A stretch of DNA of 64,000 bases from Prolixibacteraceae bacterium (GTDB lineage: Bacteria > Bacteroidota > Bacteroidia > Bacteroidales > Prolixibacteraceae): contig JALNYZ010000020.1 in NCBI GenBank assembly GCA_023229575.1, positions 9,797-73,796 on the forward strand. The letters are read 5' to 3'. The position numbers and the translations under genes are program-made. The notes beneath the pieces are model-generated. The model saw only the letters and a program-made list of their open reading frames with translations, was not told the DNA's origin and made no database searches. Numbering within the stretch: the stretch's first letter is position 1; the number at the start of each line of letters is the position of its first letter. This document shows positions 28,106-36,199 of this stretch, piece after piece.

Positions 28106-29269
28106 ATGCAGCAAAAGATTAATATTAAACATGTTTTGCCAGTAATGTTTGGTTTCTTCGTGATGGGTTTTGTAGATGTAGTTGGTATTGCCTCGAATTA
28201 CATCAAACAGGATTTTCAGTTAAACGATACGGTTGCCAACCTGGTACTAATGATGTTATATGTTTGGTTTGTCCTGTTCTCAATTCCTACTGGGATGCTG
28301 ATGGGTAGGATTGGCCGTCGCAAAACCGTATTGTTGAGTATAGTGATTACTTCACTGGCGCTTTTTGTGCCGATTGTTTCGTACAATTTTATTACGGTGC
28401 TGTTGGCCTTGTCCTTGCTTGGAATTGGCAATGCGATGCTTCAGGTATCTTTAAACCCGTTGGTGGGCGATGTTGTTCCTGATTCGAAGTTGGCCAGCAG
28501 CCTTACCTTCGGGCAGTTTGTCAAGTCCATTTCCTCTTTTCTAGGACCTGTACTAGCTGGAGGGGCAGCACTTTACCTGGGGAACTGGCGTTACCTGTTC
28601 CCTATATTTGGCGGCATATCGGTGCTTGCTGCCATCTGGTTAAATTCGGTACATTTTAAAGAGACCAGCCATTCCGGACAAAAGGGCTCTTTTATGGGAA
28701 GCTTACGGTTGTTGGGCGATCCGGTTATCCTTGGGTTTTTTATCGGGATACTGCTTGTTGTGGGGATCGATGTTGGGCTAAATGTGTCCATTCCCAAGTA
28801 CCTGATGTTTAGAGGCAACCTGCAACTGGCAGAAGCCGGGCTGGGTATTAGTTTGTATTTTGCGGCCAAAACAGCCGGGGCATTCCTGGGAGCTATCCTT
28901 TTAGCCCATATTTCGGCCAGCAAGTTCTACACCGTGACCGTTGTTTTGTCCATATTATCGTTGGCCTTTACTTTATTGACGCCAACAATTGCAGGGGTTT
29001 ATATCGGTATTTTTCTATTAGGCCTTACTGTATCCAATATTTTTTCACTCATATTTTTCAAGGCATTATTGCATAAACCTGGTTTCCGGAATGAGATTTC
29101 GGGCTTAATGATGATGGGTGTAATCGGTGGTGCCTTCATCTCGCTTGCGATGGGCATTGTTTCCGACCACTTTGGGTTGATAGCCGGGATGATGGTGTTG
29201 GGCGTTTGCATGCTTTATTTATTGGGAAATTCAATGGTGAAAAATAAAAGTAAAAGTCAAGAGTCCTGA
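28106..29269 (+). CDS. MFS sugar permease
   Basis: This is a 387-residue inner-membrane transporter with about 12 hydrophobic helices. The conserved loop between helices 2 and 3 is GMLMGRIGRRKTVLL, and the helix-4 region GIGNAMLQVSLNPLVGDVVP resembles the FucP/GluP branch of the major facilitator superfamily. It would import mono- or disaccharides produced in the periplasm. It is the last gene of the ROK-GmhA-MFS run, with 26 bp to the isomerase upstream. The exact sugar cannot be told; mannose or another product of the GH92 and neighbouring enzymes is plausible. Confidence 0.9.
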   Translation: MQQKINIKHVLPVMFGFFVMGFVDVVGIASNYIKQDFQLNDTVANLVLMMLYVWFVLFSIPTGMLMGRIGRRKTVLLSIVITSLALFVPIVSYNFITVLLALSLLGIGNAMLQVSLNPLVGDVVPDSKLASSLTFGQFVKSISSFLGPVLAGGAALYLGNWRYLFPIFGGISVLAAIWLNSVHFKETSHSGQKGSFMGSLRLLGDPVILGFFIGILLVVGIDVGLNVSIPKYLMFRGNLQLAEAGLGISLYFAAKTAGAFLGAILLAHISASKFYTVTVVLSILSLAFTLLTPTIAGVYIGIFLLGLTVSNIFSLIFFKALLHKPGFRNEISGLMMMGVIGGAFISLAMGIVSDHFGLIAGMMVLGVCMLYLLGNSMVKNKSKSQES

Positions 29270-29387
29270 AGTATGCCTATCTGGTATAGTGCGAAATAGG
29301 AAGTGGACAGGGTTTTCTACCAAAAATTGCTATACAAAAAATGAAAATACGATTTAGAATACAACACATAAATTAATAAAAAAAAAC

Positions 29388-30527
29388 ATGAGTAGAAGAG
29401 AAGATTTTGAAAAAACGTTAGCCCATATCCAACCTGAAAACCTCATCATTGATTTGGGCGGTTGCCCATTGTCGACCATGGAAGGCAAAAGTATGTTTAC
29501 TTTGCTCGAGTTCCTGGGGCATAAAATCCCCCAAAATATTGAACCGGTAAAGTTCGGGAAGACCAGAAGACTTGACGAGAGGATACTGAATTACCTGGAC
29601 ATCGATACGAGGTCGGTAGGCGAGATATTTACGCCAAAAAATTCGTTGTTCGAAGAGATATCAGACAAAGAGTACATCGACGAATGGGGGATCAGGCGGG
29701 TTTATACCGGGTTGTATTGGGAGCAGGTGAGCTACCCGTTAAAAAATTCGACCGTCGAGGACTTGGATAAGTTCAGGTGGCCAGACCCGGATTCGATCGA
29801 CCCGAAAGAGATTGAGAAGGCTGTCCAGGAGTCCAAAAAATTGTTTGAAGAAACCGACTATGTGATCTGTGCCGAGCATCCGATCTACGGAGTTTTTGAA
29901 CTGGGTTGCTGGATGTGCGGTTTCGACGATTTTCTTTTGCGAATGATTGAGGATGTTGAATGGGTAGAAAAATTCTTTGATAAGATTTACGACTATCAAA
30001 AAAGGGTCATTGAAATCTATTACGGTGCACTGGGGAAATATATCCATTATACCTCAAGCGGTGACGATTTTGCGACCCAAACCAGTCTGTTTGTTTCGGT
30101 CGAAATGTTTTCGGAACTGGTCAAACCGTATTTAAAGAAACGGATCGTCTATACGAAGCAATTCACCGATGCTGCTTTCCTTCACCATTCTTGTGGTAGT
30201 GTTTTCCCATTAATCGGAGAACTGATCGATGCCGGGGTTGAAATCTTGAACCCTATCCAGCCCAAGGCCACTTACATGAATCCTGCCAACCTGAAAGACA
30301 ATTATGGCGATGGAATTGTGTTTCATGGTGGGATTGATACGCAAGATCTGTTGCCGTTCGGGAACAAGGAAAGCATTGAGGAGAATGTCAAAAGTACAAT
30401 AAGCATCCTGAACAACTCTGGTGGTTATCTGTTTGCAGCCGCCCATTGTATCCAGGAAGATGTCCCCCCGCAGAACCTGATCTATATGTTTGAGGCTGCA
30501 AGAAAATTCGGGAGAAATAAAAACTAG
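29388..30527 (+). CDS. UroD/methyltransferase-superfamily protein (second copy)
   Basis: This is a 379-residue relative of the gene at 12564. It starts MSRREDFEKTLAHIQPENLI, the common N-terminus of the non-heme UroD branch. Zinc-type motifs are LHHSCGSVFPLIGELIDAG and, near the end, AAHCIQEDVPPQN; here a Cys follows the His where the first copy has HN. The two proteins are clearly paralogous but distant, so they likely act on different substrates or partners. True UroD active-site Arg and Asp motifs are absent. It closes the plus-strand part of the island and is convergent with the fucosidase gene. Confidence 0.85.
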   Translation: MSRREDFEKTLAHIQPENLIIDLGGCPLSTMEGKSMFTLLEFLGHKIPQNIEPVKFGKTRRLDERILNYLDIDTRSVGEIFTPKNSLFEEISDKEYIDEWGIRRVYTGLYWEQVSYPLKNSTVEDLDKFRWPDPDSIDPKEIEKAVQESKKLFEETDYVICAEHPIYGVFELGCWMCGFDDFLLRMIEDVEWVEKFFDKIYDYQKRVIEIYYGALGKYIHYTSSGDDFATQTSLFVSVEMFSELVKPYLKKRIVYTKQFTDAAFLHHSCGSVFPLIGELIDAGVEILNPIQPKATYMNPANLKDNYGDGIVFHGGIDTQDLLPFGNKESIEENVKSTISILNNSGGYLFAAAHCIQEDVPPQNLIYMFEAARKFGRNKN

Positions 30528-30667
30528 TTGATCATTAAAAGAATATACAACAATGATTATTAGCATTGTTCTGTCAATTTCTGGCGTGTAAAAGTCAACA
30601 GAATTGCAAGTAAACTCGATTACCTGTCTATCAGTTAAGAAGAAGAGCTTATCTTTGTGCCAAATAA

Positions 30668-32179
30668 CTATTTCTTGAACTCAACCTTAAACGTTGCCAC
30701 TTCCCAGTCGGGTAGTTTAGCGGGCTTCGCAATAACCAACGCTTCTGCCTCCTGTTTCCAAGTCAATTTCTCCTTGCTACCAAGAAGGGAAACCGATTTT
30801 ATCTTTTTGTCCGACAATTTTGAGTTTTTCCCAAGAGAGGAAATTTTGACATCCACCGCAGGGCTTTTCATGCAAAAAGCATAGAGCGTCTCCCCTTTTT
30901 GGGTAAACCGAATGTCTGATGAGTCATAGGGACGTACATCCTTTACCCCGCCAAATCTTCCCTTTTCCTGGCTTTTCTTTGTTGTCGGACCTTCGCCGTA
31001 AATCTTCCAGGGACGTGTGCCATAGATGGCTTCTCCATTGTCCGGGGTCCATTTGGCAATTACATCCAAAATAGCCAGAACATCCGGTTCGAGATCTCCT
31101 TCCGGAGTTTGTACCACATTAAGCAACAGGTTGCCATTTTTGCTCACAATATCAATCAGCATCTGAATGACCTGCGTTCCCGTCATGTATTTTTGTCCGG
31201 TGCGATAGTACCAGTCACCAATGGAGGTATCCGTTTGCCAGGGATAAGGGCTGATGGAATCCATTGCTCCCCGCTCAAGATCCTGTACCCATCGGCCTTC
31301 CGAAGCACGCAATTTACACGTATAAACTGCCTCAAGTTTACCGTTGTTTTTGGAGATATCCTGGTTATAATAATGCGCCAGCATGTCCCTGCCAACTTCC
31401 CCGAAAGGAAGTTCACTGTCTGAATAGAGCAGGTCCGGTTTGTACATGTCTATCAACTCGGTGATGCAGGTCAGCCAGTTTTTCTGGTTATCCAAATTAT
31501 TGGTCAGCCACTCTTTGTCGTTGTCAGCGGTTTTAGGATGATACAGATCTTCGAATTCAGGATTGGTTCCATCGTAAGGAACACCCGCCATCGGACCGGT
31601 TTTGTCGGCGCCCCTGCTCGACTGGAACCATGTATAACTTGCTCCCAGGTGTTCGGATACCCCAAAACGCAATCCCTCCTTTTTGGCTGCCTTTTGCCAC
31701 AAGCCTACCATGTCTTTTTTAGGCCCCATATTCACCGCATTCCATTTATGAATCTTGGAGTTCCACAAAAAGAAATCATCATGATGGGTGGCCATGCTGA
31801 CAAAATATTTGGCCCCCACTTTTTTGTACAATGCCATCAATTGCTCAGGGTCCCACCGCTCTGCTTTCCACAAAGGAATGATATCCTTGTAGCCGAATTT
31901 GGATGGGTGCCCATAATGCGCTACATGGTATTTGTAATCGCCGCTACCCTCCTGATACAACTGCTTGGCATACCAGTCTCCCTGGCGGGGAACTGCCTGC
32001 GGACCCCAGTGCGCCCATATACCAAATTTGGCATCACGGAACCACTCGGGATAGGTGTACTGCTTAAAGGATTCGAGTGTTGGTTGGAATTTCTGAGCCA
32101 GCACAGGACTGTTGGTCAGGATGCTGATGGCAAAAACCAGCAGAATCCAATTCTTGGATGAAGGAAAATTTTTTCTCAT
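30668..32179 (-). CDS. GH29 alpha-L-fucosidase
   Basis: This is a secreted alpha-L-fucosidase of family GH29, 503 residues, with a signal peptide ending TNSPVLAQ. Hallmarks are EWFRDAKFGIWAHWGPQAVP, the metal-like site ATHHDDFFLWNSK, and the nucleophile Asp254 in PDLLYSDSELPFG. The C-terminal ~120 residues are a beta-sandwich. It releases L-fucose, which fits the mutarotase, permease and isomerase encoded at 35.8-47.9 kb. It lies 160 bp after the guanylyltransferase gene on the same strand, separated by a hairpin repeat, and may have its own promoter. Confidence 0.96.
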   Translation of the reverse strand: MRKNFPSSKNWILLVFAISILTNSPVLAQKFQPTLESFKQYTYPEWFRDAKFGIWAHWGPQAVPRQGDWYAKQLYQEGSGDYKYHVAHYGHPSKFGYKDIIPLWKAERWDPEQLMALYKKVGAKYFVSMATHHDDFFLWNSKIHKWNAVNMGPKKDMVGLWQKAAKKEGLRFGVSEHLGASYTWFQSSRGADKTGPMAGVPYDGTNPEFEDLYHPKTADNDKEWLTNNLDNQKNWLTCITELIDMYKPDLLYSDSELPFGEVGRDMLAHYYNQDISKNNGKLEAVYTCKLRASEGRWVQDLERGAMDSISPYPWQTDTSIGDWYYRTGQKYMTGTQVIQMLIDIVSKNGNLLLNVVQTPEGDLEPDVLAILDVIAKWTPDNGEAIYGTRPWKIYGEGPTTKKSQEKGRFGGVKDVRPYDSSDIRFTQKGETLYAFCMKSPAVDVKISSLGKNSKLSDKKIKSVSLLGSKEKLTWKQEAEALVIAKPAKLPDWEVATFKVEFKK

Positions 32180-32225
32180 TTTTTAAGTTTAATGTAATTT
32201 TACACACGCTTAATTAATCATCAAA

Positions 32226-32328
32226 AACACTTTGTGATCCTTTGTGTCGGACTTCGTGACCTTGTGGTTATTTTCTATTTCACCACAAAGGGTCCAAAGA
32301 AAAACACGAAGGAAACGAAGGGGACAAA
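32226..32328. repeat. Inverted pair of CCTTTGTG-type repeat arms without an ORF
   Basis: Two imperfect inverted arms (32226-32272 and 32279-32328) of the same family as the arms flanking the GxxExxY gene meet at a short centre. The motif CACCACAAAGGGTCCAAAG faces its reverse complement. Here the ACCAC ends are at the centre, the opposite layout to the GxxExxY cassette. It may end transcription of the cluster upstream. Confidence 0.65.
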
Positions 32329-32339
32329 TATTACAATCG

Positions 32340-33419
32340 CTACAAGTATTGCCCAAGTTCCAGTTTTGTGATTTCACTAACCACCTGTTTGATATTTTCG
32401 GCCTGGTCGCGTTTGCAGACCAGAATGGTATTCCCCTCCTGAACGACAATCACATCTTCCAGTCCGACTACAGCAACCAGACTGTCCTGTGCATGGACAA
32501 ATGAATTCTTCGTCTCCTGAGCGATCACCTTTCCGCTCAGGGCATTCAGATTTTTGTCCTTTTGGCTAAATTTATAGACCTCTTCCCAACTGCCCAAATC
32601 GTTCCAGACAAAGTCGCCCTGTACCAAAAAAACATTTTGCGCCTTCTCCAGAATGCCATAGTCGATAGAAATCGAAGCAACATCTCTGTAAATTTTGTCC
32701 AGTGCAGTTTCGAACTGTTCAGTACCAATATAGGCTTTGATTTCTTCAAGGGATGCATAAAGCTCAGGTGCATATTTTTTCACAGAATCCAGAAAAACGG
32801 AGACTTTGAAAACAAAAATTCCGCTGTTCCAGTAGAATCCCCCCTGTTGAAGATACCCGGTAGCAACTTCAACGTTAGGCTTCTCAACAAATTGTCTAAC
32901 GGAATAGGATTTAATCAGTTGCCCAAGTTTTACCTCTTCTGAAGTTTGAACATATCCATATCCGGTAGCCGGGTATTTCGGGGTAATCCCGATGGTCACG
33001 ATTCCATCCGTTTTCCCTGCTACCAAAGCGGCCGATTCGATGGTCTCCTTGAAGAGTTTCTCATTGTCGATGAGATGGTCGGAAGGAGAAACAATCAGTA
33101 TTCCTTCAGTATCTTTTTCAGCGATGACCAGGGCTGCCAAACCTATGGCAGGCAAGGTATTTTTGCCGACCGGTTCATAAATCAGGTTTCTATGCAGAAG
33201 ATTGGTAATTTGTTCCTCCAGGACATCCTGTTGGGATTTGGCCGAGATAATATAAATACGCTCTTCCGGCAAAAACTTCGAAAACCGCTTTACCGTCTCC
33301 TGAATCAGTGACTGATCCCCAAAAATATTGAGATACTGCTTGGGTTTACTTACCCGGCTACGCGGCCAGAAACGCGTTCCTGACCCTCCCGCCATGATCA
33401 GACAATAATTACGGCTCAT
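32340..33419 (-). CDS. manC: Mannose-1-phosphate guanylyltransferase
   Basis: This enzyme makes GDP-mannose from mannose 1-phosphate and GTP in the cytoplasm. The product is 359 residues, a single nucleotidyltransferase domain without the phosphomannose-isomerase extension. The N-terminal signature YCLIMAGGSGTRFWPRSRVS binds nucleotide, VSPSDHLI is the second motif, and the sugar-phosphate site reads FVEKPNVEVATGYLQQGGFY. The C-terminus has the family's VVGLEDVIVVQEGNTILV strand. It is the last gene of a three-gene run with the fusion protein at 33427 (7 bp gap) and the epimerase, so GDP-mannose is probably made for the epimerase. Confidence 0.95.
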   Translation of the reverse strand: MSRNYCLIMAGGSGTRFWPRSRVSKPKQYLNIFGDQSLIQETVKRFSKFLPEERIYIISAKSQQDVLEEQITNLLHRNLIYEPVGKNTLPAIGLAALVIAEKDTEGILIVSPSDHLIDNEKLFKETIESAALVAGKTDGIVTIGITPKYPATGYGYVQTSEEVKLGQLIKSYSVRQFVEKPNVEVATGYLQQGGFYWNSGIFVFKVSVFLDSVKKYAPELYASLEEIKAYIGTEQFETALDKIYRDVASISIDYGILEKAQNVFLVQGDFVWNDLGSWEEVYKFSQKDKNLNALSGKVIAQETKNSFVHAQDSLVAVVGLEDVIVVQEGNTILVCKRDQAENIKQVVSEITKLELGQYL

Positions 33420-33426
33420 CGTCGAA

Positions 33427-34563
33427 TTAATATTTTACCTTTATTTTCAAGGCTCCCGGAATCTCCTCTTCAGAAGCCACAATGACATAACCACCTCCGC
33501 TTCCAGAGGTAATTGCCCCCGGATAATTGGAAAACCATTTGGTATTCATCTCTTCCCAAACCCAATCGGGAACCGTGTAGGGCAACATTTTTTTCCAGGA
33601 AAGAAATGTTCCTTTCATCCCTTCTCCTAGTTTTTTAATATCCTTTTCCACAATGCCTTCCCAGCACAAGTGGCAAGAATCGGCCAATTCAGCAACGTTT
33701 TCAATCGATAGGTGCTTTTCAAGTAACGGATCATATCCTTCCGGCCTTGGGGCAAGCGGAATGAGGTGCAAAACTTTGGACAGCCATTCGCAAGTGTCAG
33801 GATCTACCATTGATTCTATGTGGCAGGGCCAGAATTTCCCGTCGTAATCCAATCGGTTTGCGCCGGGCAAAAGAATCCCCAATTGATCCTGGGATCCAGA
33901 AATATACTCAGATCCGGGAGGGTTTTCAGCTCCGAAAAGCAATTTGGCATTGCGTACCTGATCACCTTCCGGGATCTTGTCTCCCCACAATTCGCGTGCT
34001 ATTTTGCGCGAACTGGTGGCCATTCCAGAACGATCATTGAAATCGATATCCGGCCAGATTTGAACGACCACACAGGGTCCGCTGTGAACCTTCGAAACCC
34101 AGGGTTGATCCATCCATCCTCCTGCCAGACAGAGCCGGTAAGGAAATTTTATCTCCTTCTTGGATTGCGAACTGGATCTGGCAGGCAGGCCCTCCTCTGG
34201 AATACGCTCCAGAACGATCAGTTCGACATTGTTCGCTTCACAAAGACGCTTTTTACCTTCATTGTACCCATCCGAATTCACCACAAAATAGTCAGGTTTA
34301 ATACGTTTCATGTCCTCTTCGAAATCGAGCATACCTTCGCCGGAGGCAACAAAGGCTTCTGAAACATATTTTACTGCACCTACCATGTAGACTCTTTCTT
34401 CCTGCGAGAAATAGGGCTTTTTCCCCTTTAGCCGCAAAAGATTTTCGTCCTGTCCAAGACTCACATAGAGCTTCCCATACTGCGCCGCAGTCTTAAAAAA
34501 GGCAATATGTCCCGCATGGAGCAGATCGTAACAGCCGCTGACCAATACTTTTTTATCTGTCAT
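33427..34563 (-). CDS. Nucleotidyltransferase-GHMP-kinase-like fusion protein
   Basis: This is a 378-residue protein with two parts. Residues 1-135 are a cytidylyltransferase-like domain related to the adenylyltransferase half of HldE: VSGCYDLLHAGHIAFFKTA with the HxGH motif, then ERVYMVGAVKYV and the signature ARSSSQSKK. Residues 139-378 resemble a GHMP kinase, closest in pattern to heptose kinases of the HddA type: PYRLCLAGGWMDQP (141-154), GMATSS (180-185), SGSQDQLGILLPG (222-234) and a C-terminal GSGGGYVIVASEE. Motifs one and two are only ~35 residues apart, about half the usual distance, so the kinase domain is compact and may be inactive. Its place between manC and the GDP-mannose epimerase suggests sugar-1-phosphate activation. 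Confidence 0.8.
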   Translation of the reverse strand: MTDKKVLVSGCYDLLHAGHIAFFKTAAQYGKLYVSLGQDENLLRLKGKKPYFSQEERVYMVGAVKYVSEAFVASGEGMLDFEEDMKRIKPDYFVVNSDGYNEGKKRLCEANNVELIVLERIPEEGLPARSSSQSKKEIKFPYRLCLAGGWMDQPWVSKVHSGPCVVVQIWPDIDFNDRSGMATSSRKIARELWGDKIPEGDQVRNAKLLFGAENPPGSEYISGSQDQLGILLPGANRLDYDGKFWPCHIESMVDPDTCEWLSKVLHLIPLAPRPEGYDPLLEKHLSIENVAELADSCHLCWEGIVEKDIKKLGEGMKGTFLSWKKMLPYTVPDWVWEEMNTKWFSNYPGAITSGSGGGYVIVASEEEIPGALKIKVKY

Positions 34564-34578
34564 AGGTTCGAAGTGCCA

Positions 34579-35553
34579 CTATTTTTTCCCGCCGCTAATC
34601 ATTTGGGTTTTGATCCAGTCGTAGGTCTCTTTCATCCCGGCAGCCAATGGCAGTGTTGGTTCCCAACCCAATAGTTCAAGGATGAGGGTATTGTCACTGT
34701 TACGTCCGCGTACACCTTTTGGAGCATCCAAATCATAGCTTCTTTTCAGTTTGATATGGCCGATTTTCTCAACGATATCCACCAACTGATTGATTGAAAC
34801 CATTTCACTGCTTCCCAGGTTGATCGGCTCGATGATGTCGCTGTACATGATTTTGAGAATTCCCTCCACACACTCGGTAATGTACATGAAGCTTCGGGTT
34901 TGTTCCCCATCACCCCAAATATTGATCTCATCTTTCCCATACAATTCTGCTTCAAGCACTTTGCGGCACATGGCAGCAGGCGCCTTTTCGCGTCCGCCGT
35001 CCCAGGTTCCATGAGGTCCGTAAACATTGTGAAAACGGGCAACCCGGGTATTAATTCCGTAATCCTCCCTAAAATGACGGCACATCCTTTCAGAAAACAA
35101 CTTTTCCCATCCATAACCATCCTCCGACTGGGCAGGATAAGCATCCGACTCTTTCAAACCCGGATTGTTGACATCCTGTTGCTTGTCACCATTGTAAACA
35201 CAAGCCGAGGAGGCATAAAAGAACCTGTCAATTCCCAAATCTTTTGCGGCCATCAGCAAGTGCGTATTGATCAGTACGCTCAACATGCATTCAGCCTTAT
35301 GCGTTTCGATGAAACCCATTCCTCCCATATCAGCAGCGAGATTGAAGACTTCATTGTATCCGTTCAATGCCGTGTAGCAGTTTTCTTTGCTGTTCAAATC
35401 GAGAACCAGATTTTCGACATCCGCATGAACCTGGTACCACTGGTTCAAAGGCTTTTTGTCCACCGCACGTACATCATTACCCATCTCTTTCAACCTTTTG
35501 GTCAGGTGACCGCCAATAAAACCACCGGCTCCGGCTACTACAATCTTTTTCAT
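34579..35553 (-). CDS. GDP-mannose 3,5-epimerase (NAD-dependent epimerase family)
   Basis: This is a short-chain dehydrogenase-type epimerase of about 324 residues from the ATG at 35553, just after AAAAGGG; a longer reading would begin upstream without support. The sequence is strikingly like plant GDP-mannose 3,5-epimerase: GAGGFIGGHL, LAADMGGMGFIETHKAE, YASSACVYN with the catalytic Cys, YGWEK (the YxxxK pair), RFHNVYGPHGTWDGGREKAP and GVRGRNSDNTLILE. The enzyme converts GDP-D-mannose to GDP-L-galactose, with GDP-L-gulose as a side product. The neighbouring manC would supply its substrate. The product is a close chemical relative of L-fucose, the theme of the flanking genes. Confidence 0.92.
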   Translation of the reverse strand: MKKIVVAGAGGFIGGHLTKRLKEMGNDVRAVDKKPLNQWYQVHADVENLVLDLNSKENCYTALNGYNEVFNLAADMGGMGFIETHKAECMLSVLINTHLLMAAKDLGIDRFFYASSACVYNGDKQQDVNNPGLKESDAYPAQSEDGYGWEKLFSERMCRHFREDYGINTRVARFHNVYGPHGTWDGGREKAPAAMCRKVLEAELYGKDEINIWGDGEQTRSFMYITECVEGILKIMYSDIIEPINLGSSEMVSINQLVDIVEKIGHIKLKRSYDLDAPKGVRGRNSDNTLILELLGWEPTLPLAAGMKETYDWIKTQMISGGKK

Positions 35554-35704
35554 CCCTTTTAATTTAAATATCCAAAGTAAATTTATCAAAACAGAGTCAA
35601 AAAACGCTCTAAATGAATGAATAACATTCACGTCCACATTTTTTTCTCATGCAAATATTGATCAAATAAATAATTCCTGCAAGGCCTAAAAATCAGCAAT
35701 TTAG

Positions 35705-35730
35705 CGCAAAGGTTTGCGGAAAGGTTTGCG
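35705..35730. promoter_or_regulatory. Tandem LacI-type operator
   Basis: CGCAAAGGTTTGCG (35705-35718) is a perfect 6+6 palindrome around two central bases, the shape of LacI/GalR-family operators. A second near copy, CGGAAAGGTTTGCG (35717-35730), overlaps it at 12-bp spacing. It lies 150 bp upstream of the epimerase gene, in its probable promoter region. Confidence 0.6.
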
Positions 35731-35741
35731 TACTGAAAAAA

Positions 35742-35755
35742 ATGTTACGCAACAT
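35742..35755. promoter_or_regulatory. Palindromic ATGTT-N4-AACAT site, copy 1
   Basis: ATGTTACGCAACAT is a 5+5 palindrome. A near twin lies at 37974-37987, upstream of the fucose permease gene. Each copy lies upstream of a minus-strand operon linked to fucose or GDP-mannose, so a common regulator is plausible. Confidence 0.45.
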
Positions 35756-35814
35756 CTTTTTGTTAATCCGCAAGTTTAAAACAGAGACTTCTCAAGTTCT
35801 GCGATGATCGGTTT

Positions 35815-36189
35815 CTATCTGTCCAGTTTGTATATCCGCTCCATCAATTGCCACTTTTCGTCGGCAGTAGCTTCGGCCGGGGATTGCTGAAACCTGGAGA
35901 CATAGGCTTCCCATTCACTTTGCCTGGGCTTCTTTGCCAATGCTGCCATGGCTTTGTCGTGGTCGAATTCCGGGACAGTATCCATGATCATAAACAACCT
36001 GGTTCCCAGGATATAGATCTCCATGTCCACGATTCCAACTTCCAGCATGCCGGCAGTAATTTCAGGCCAGACGGCACCAGGGGCATGAACTTTTTTGTAA
36101 TCCTCAATTAATTGAGCATCCTCTTTTAATGAAAGTGTCTTACAAAAACGTTTGAAAGCAGGACGTTCGGGAGTTTCAACGTATTTCAT
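35815..36189 (-). CDS. L-rhamnose/L-fucose mutarotase family protein
   Basis: This is a small cytoplasmic mutarotase (RhaM/DUF718 fold), 124 residues from the ATG at 36189. An upstream TTG would overlap the permease gene and is less likely. Family features are RFCKTLSLKEDAQLIEDYKKVH, VWPEITAGMLEVGIVDMEIY and LFMIMDTVPEFD, ending in YVSRFQQSP and WQLMERIYKLD. Members interconvert alpha and beta anomers of L-rhamnose or L-fucose, speeding entry into the isomerase. Its gene follows the fucose permease gene by 10 bp, which supports L-fucose as its substrate. Confidence 0.9.
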   Translation of the reverse strand: MKYVETPERPAFKRFCKTLSLKEDAQLIEDYKKVHAPGAVWPEITAGMLEVGIVDMEIYILGTRLFMIMDTVPEFDHDKAMAALAKKPRQSEWEAYVSRFQQSPAEATADEKWQLMERIYKLDR

Positions 36190-36199
36190 AGGTATACAA

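Noticed and set aside
27483..34563. A complete heptose-nucleotide pathway (GmhA, heptose kinase, guanylyltransferase)
   Set aside because: A GmhA-like protein, an HddA-like domain and a guanylyltransferase are all present, but they are in different operons, the kinase domain is shortened, the guanylyltransferase fits mannose, and no GmhB phosphatase is seen.
34900..35562. 220-codon open frame antisense to the epimerase gene
   Set aside because: Overlaps a highly conserved epimerase and has no start context or family features.
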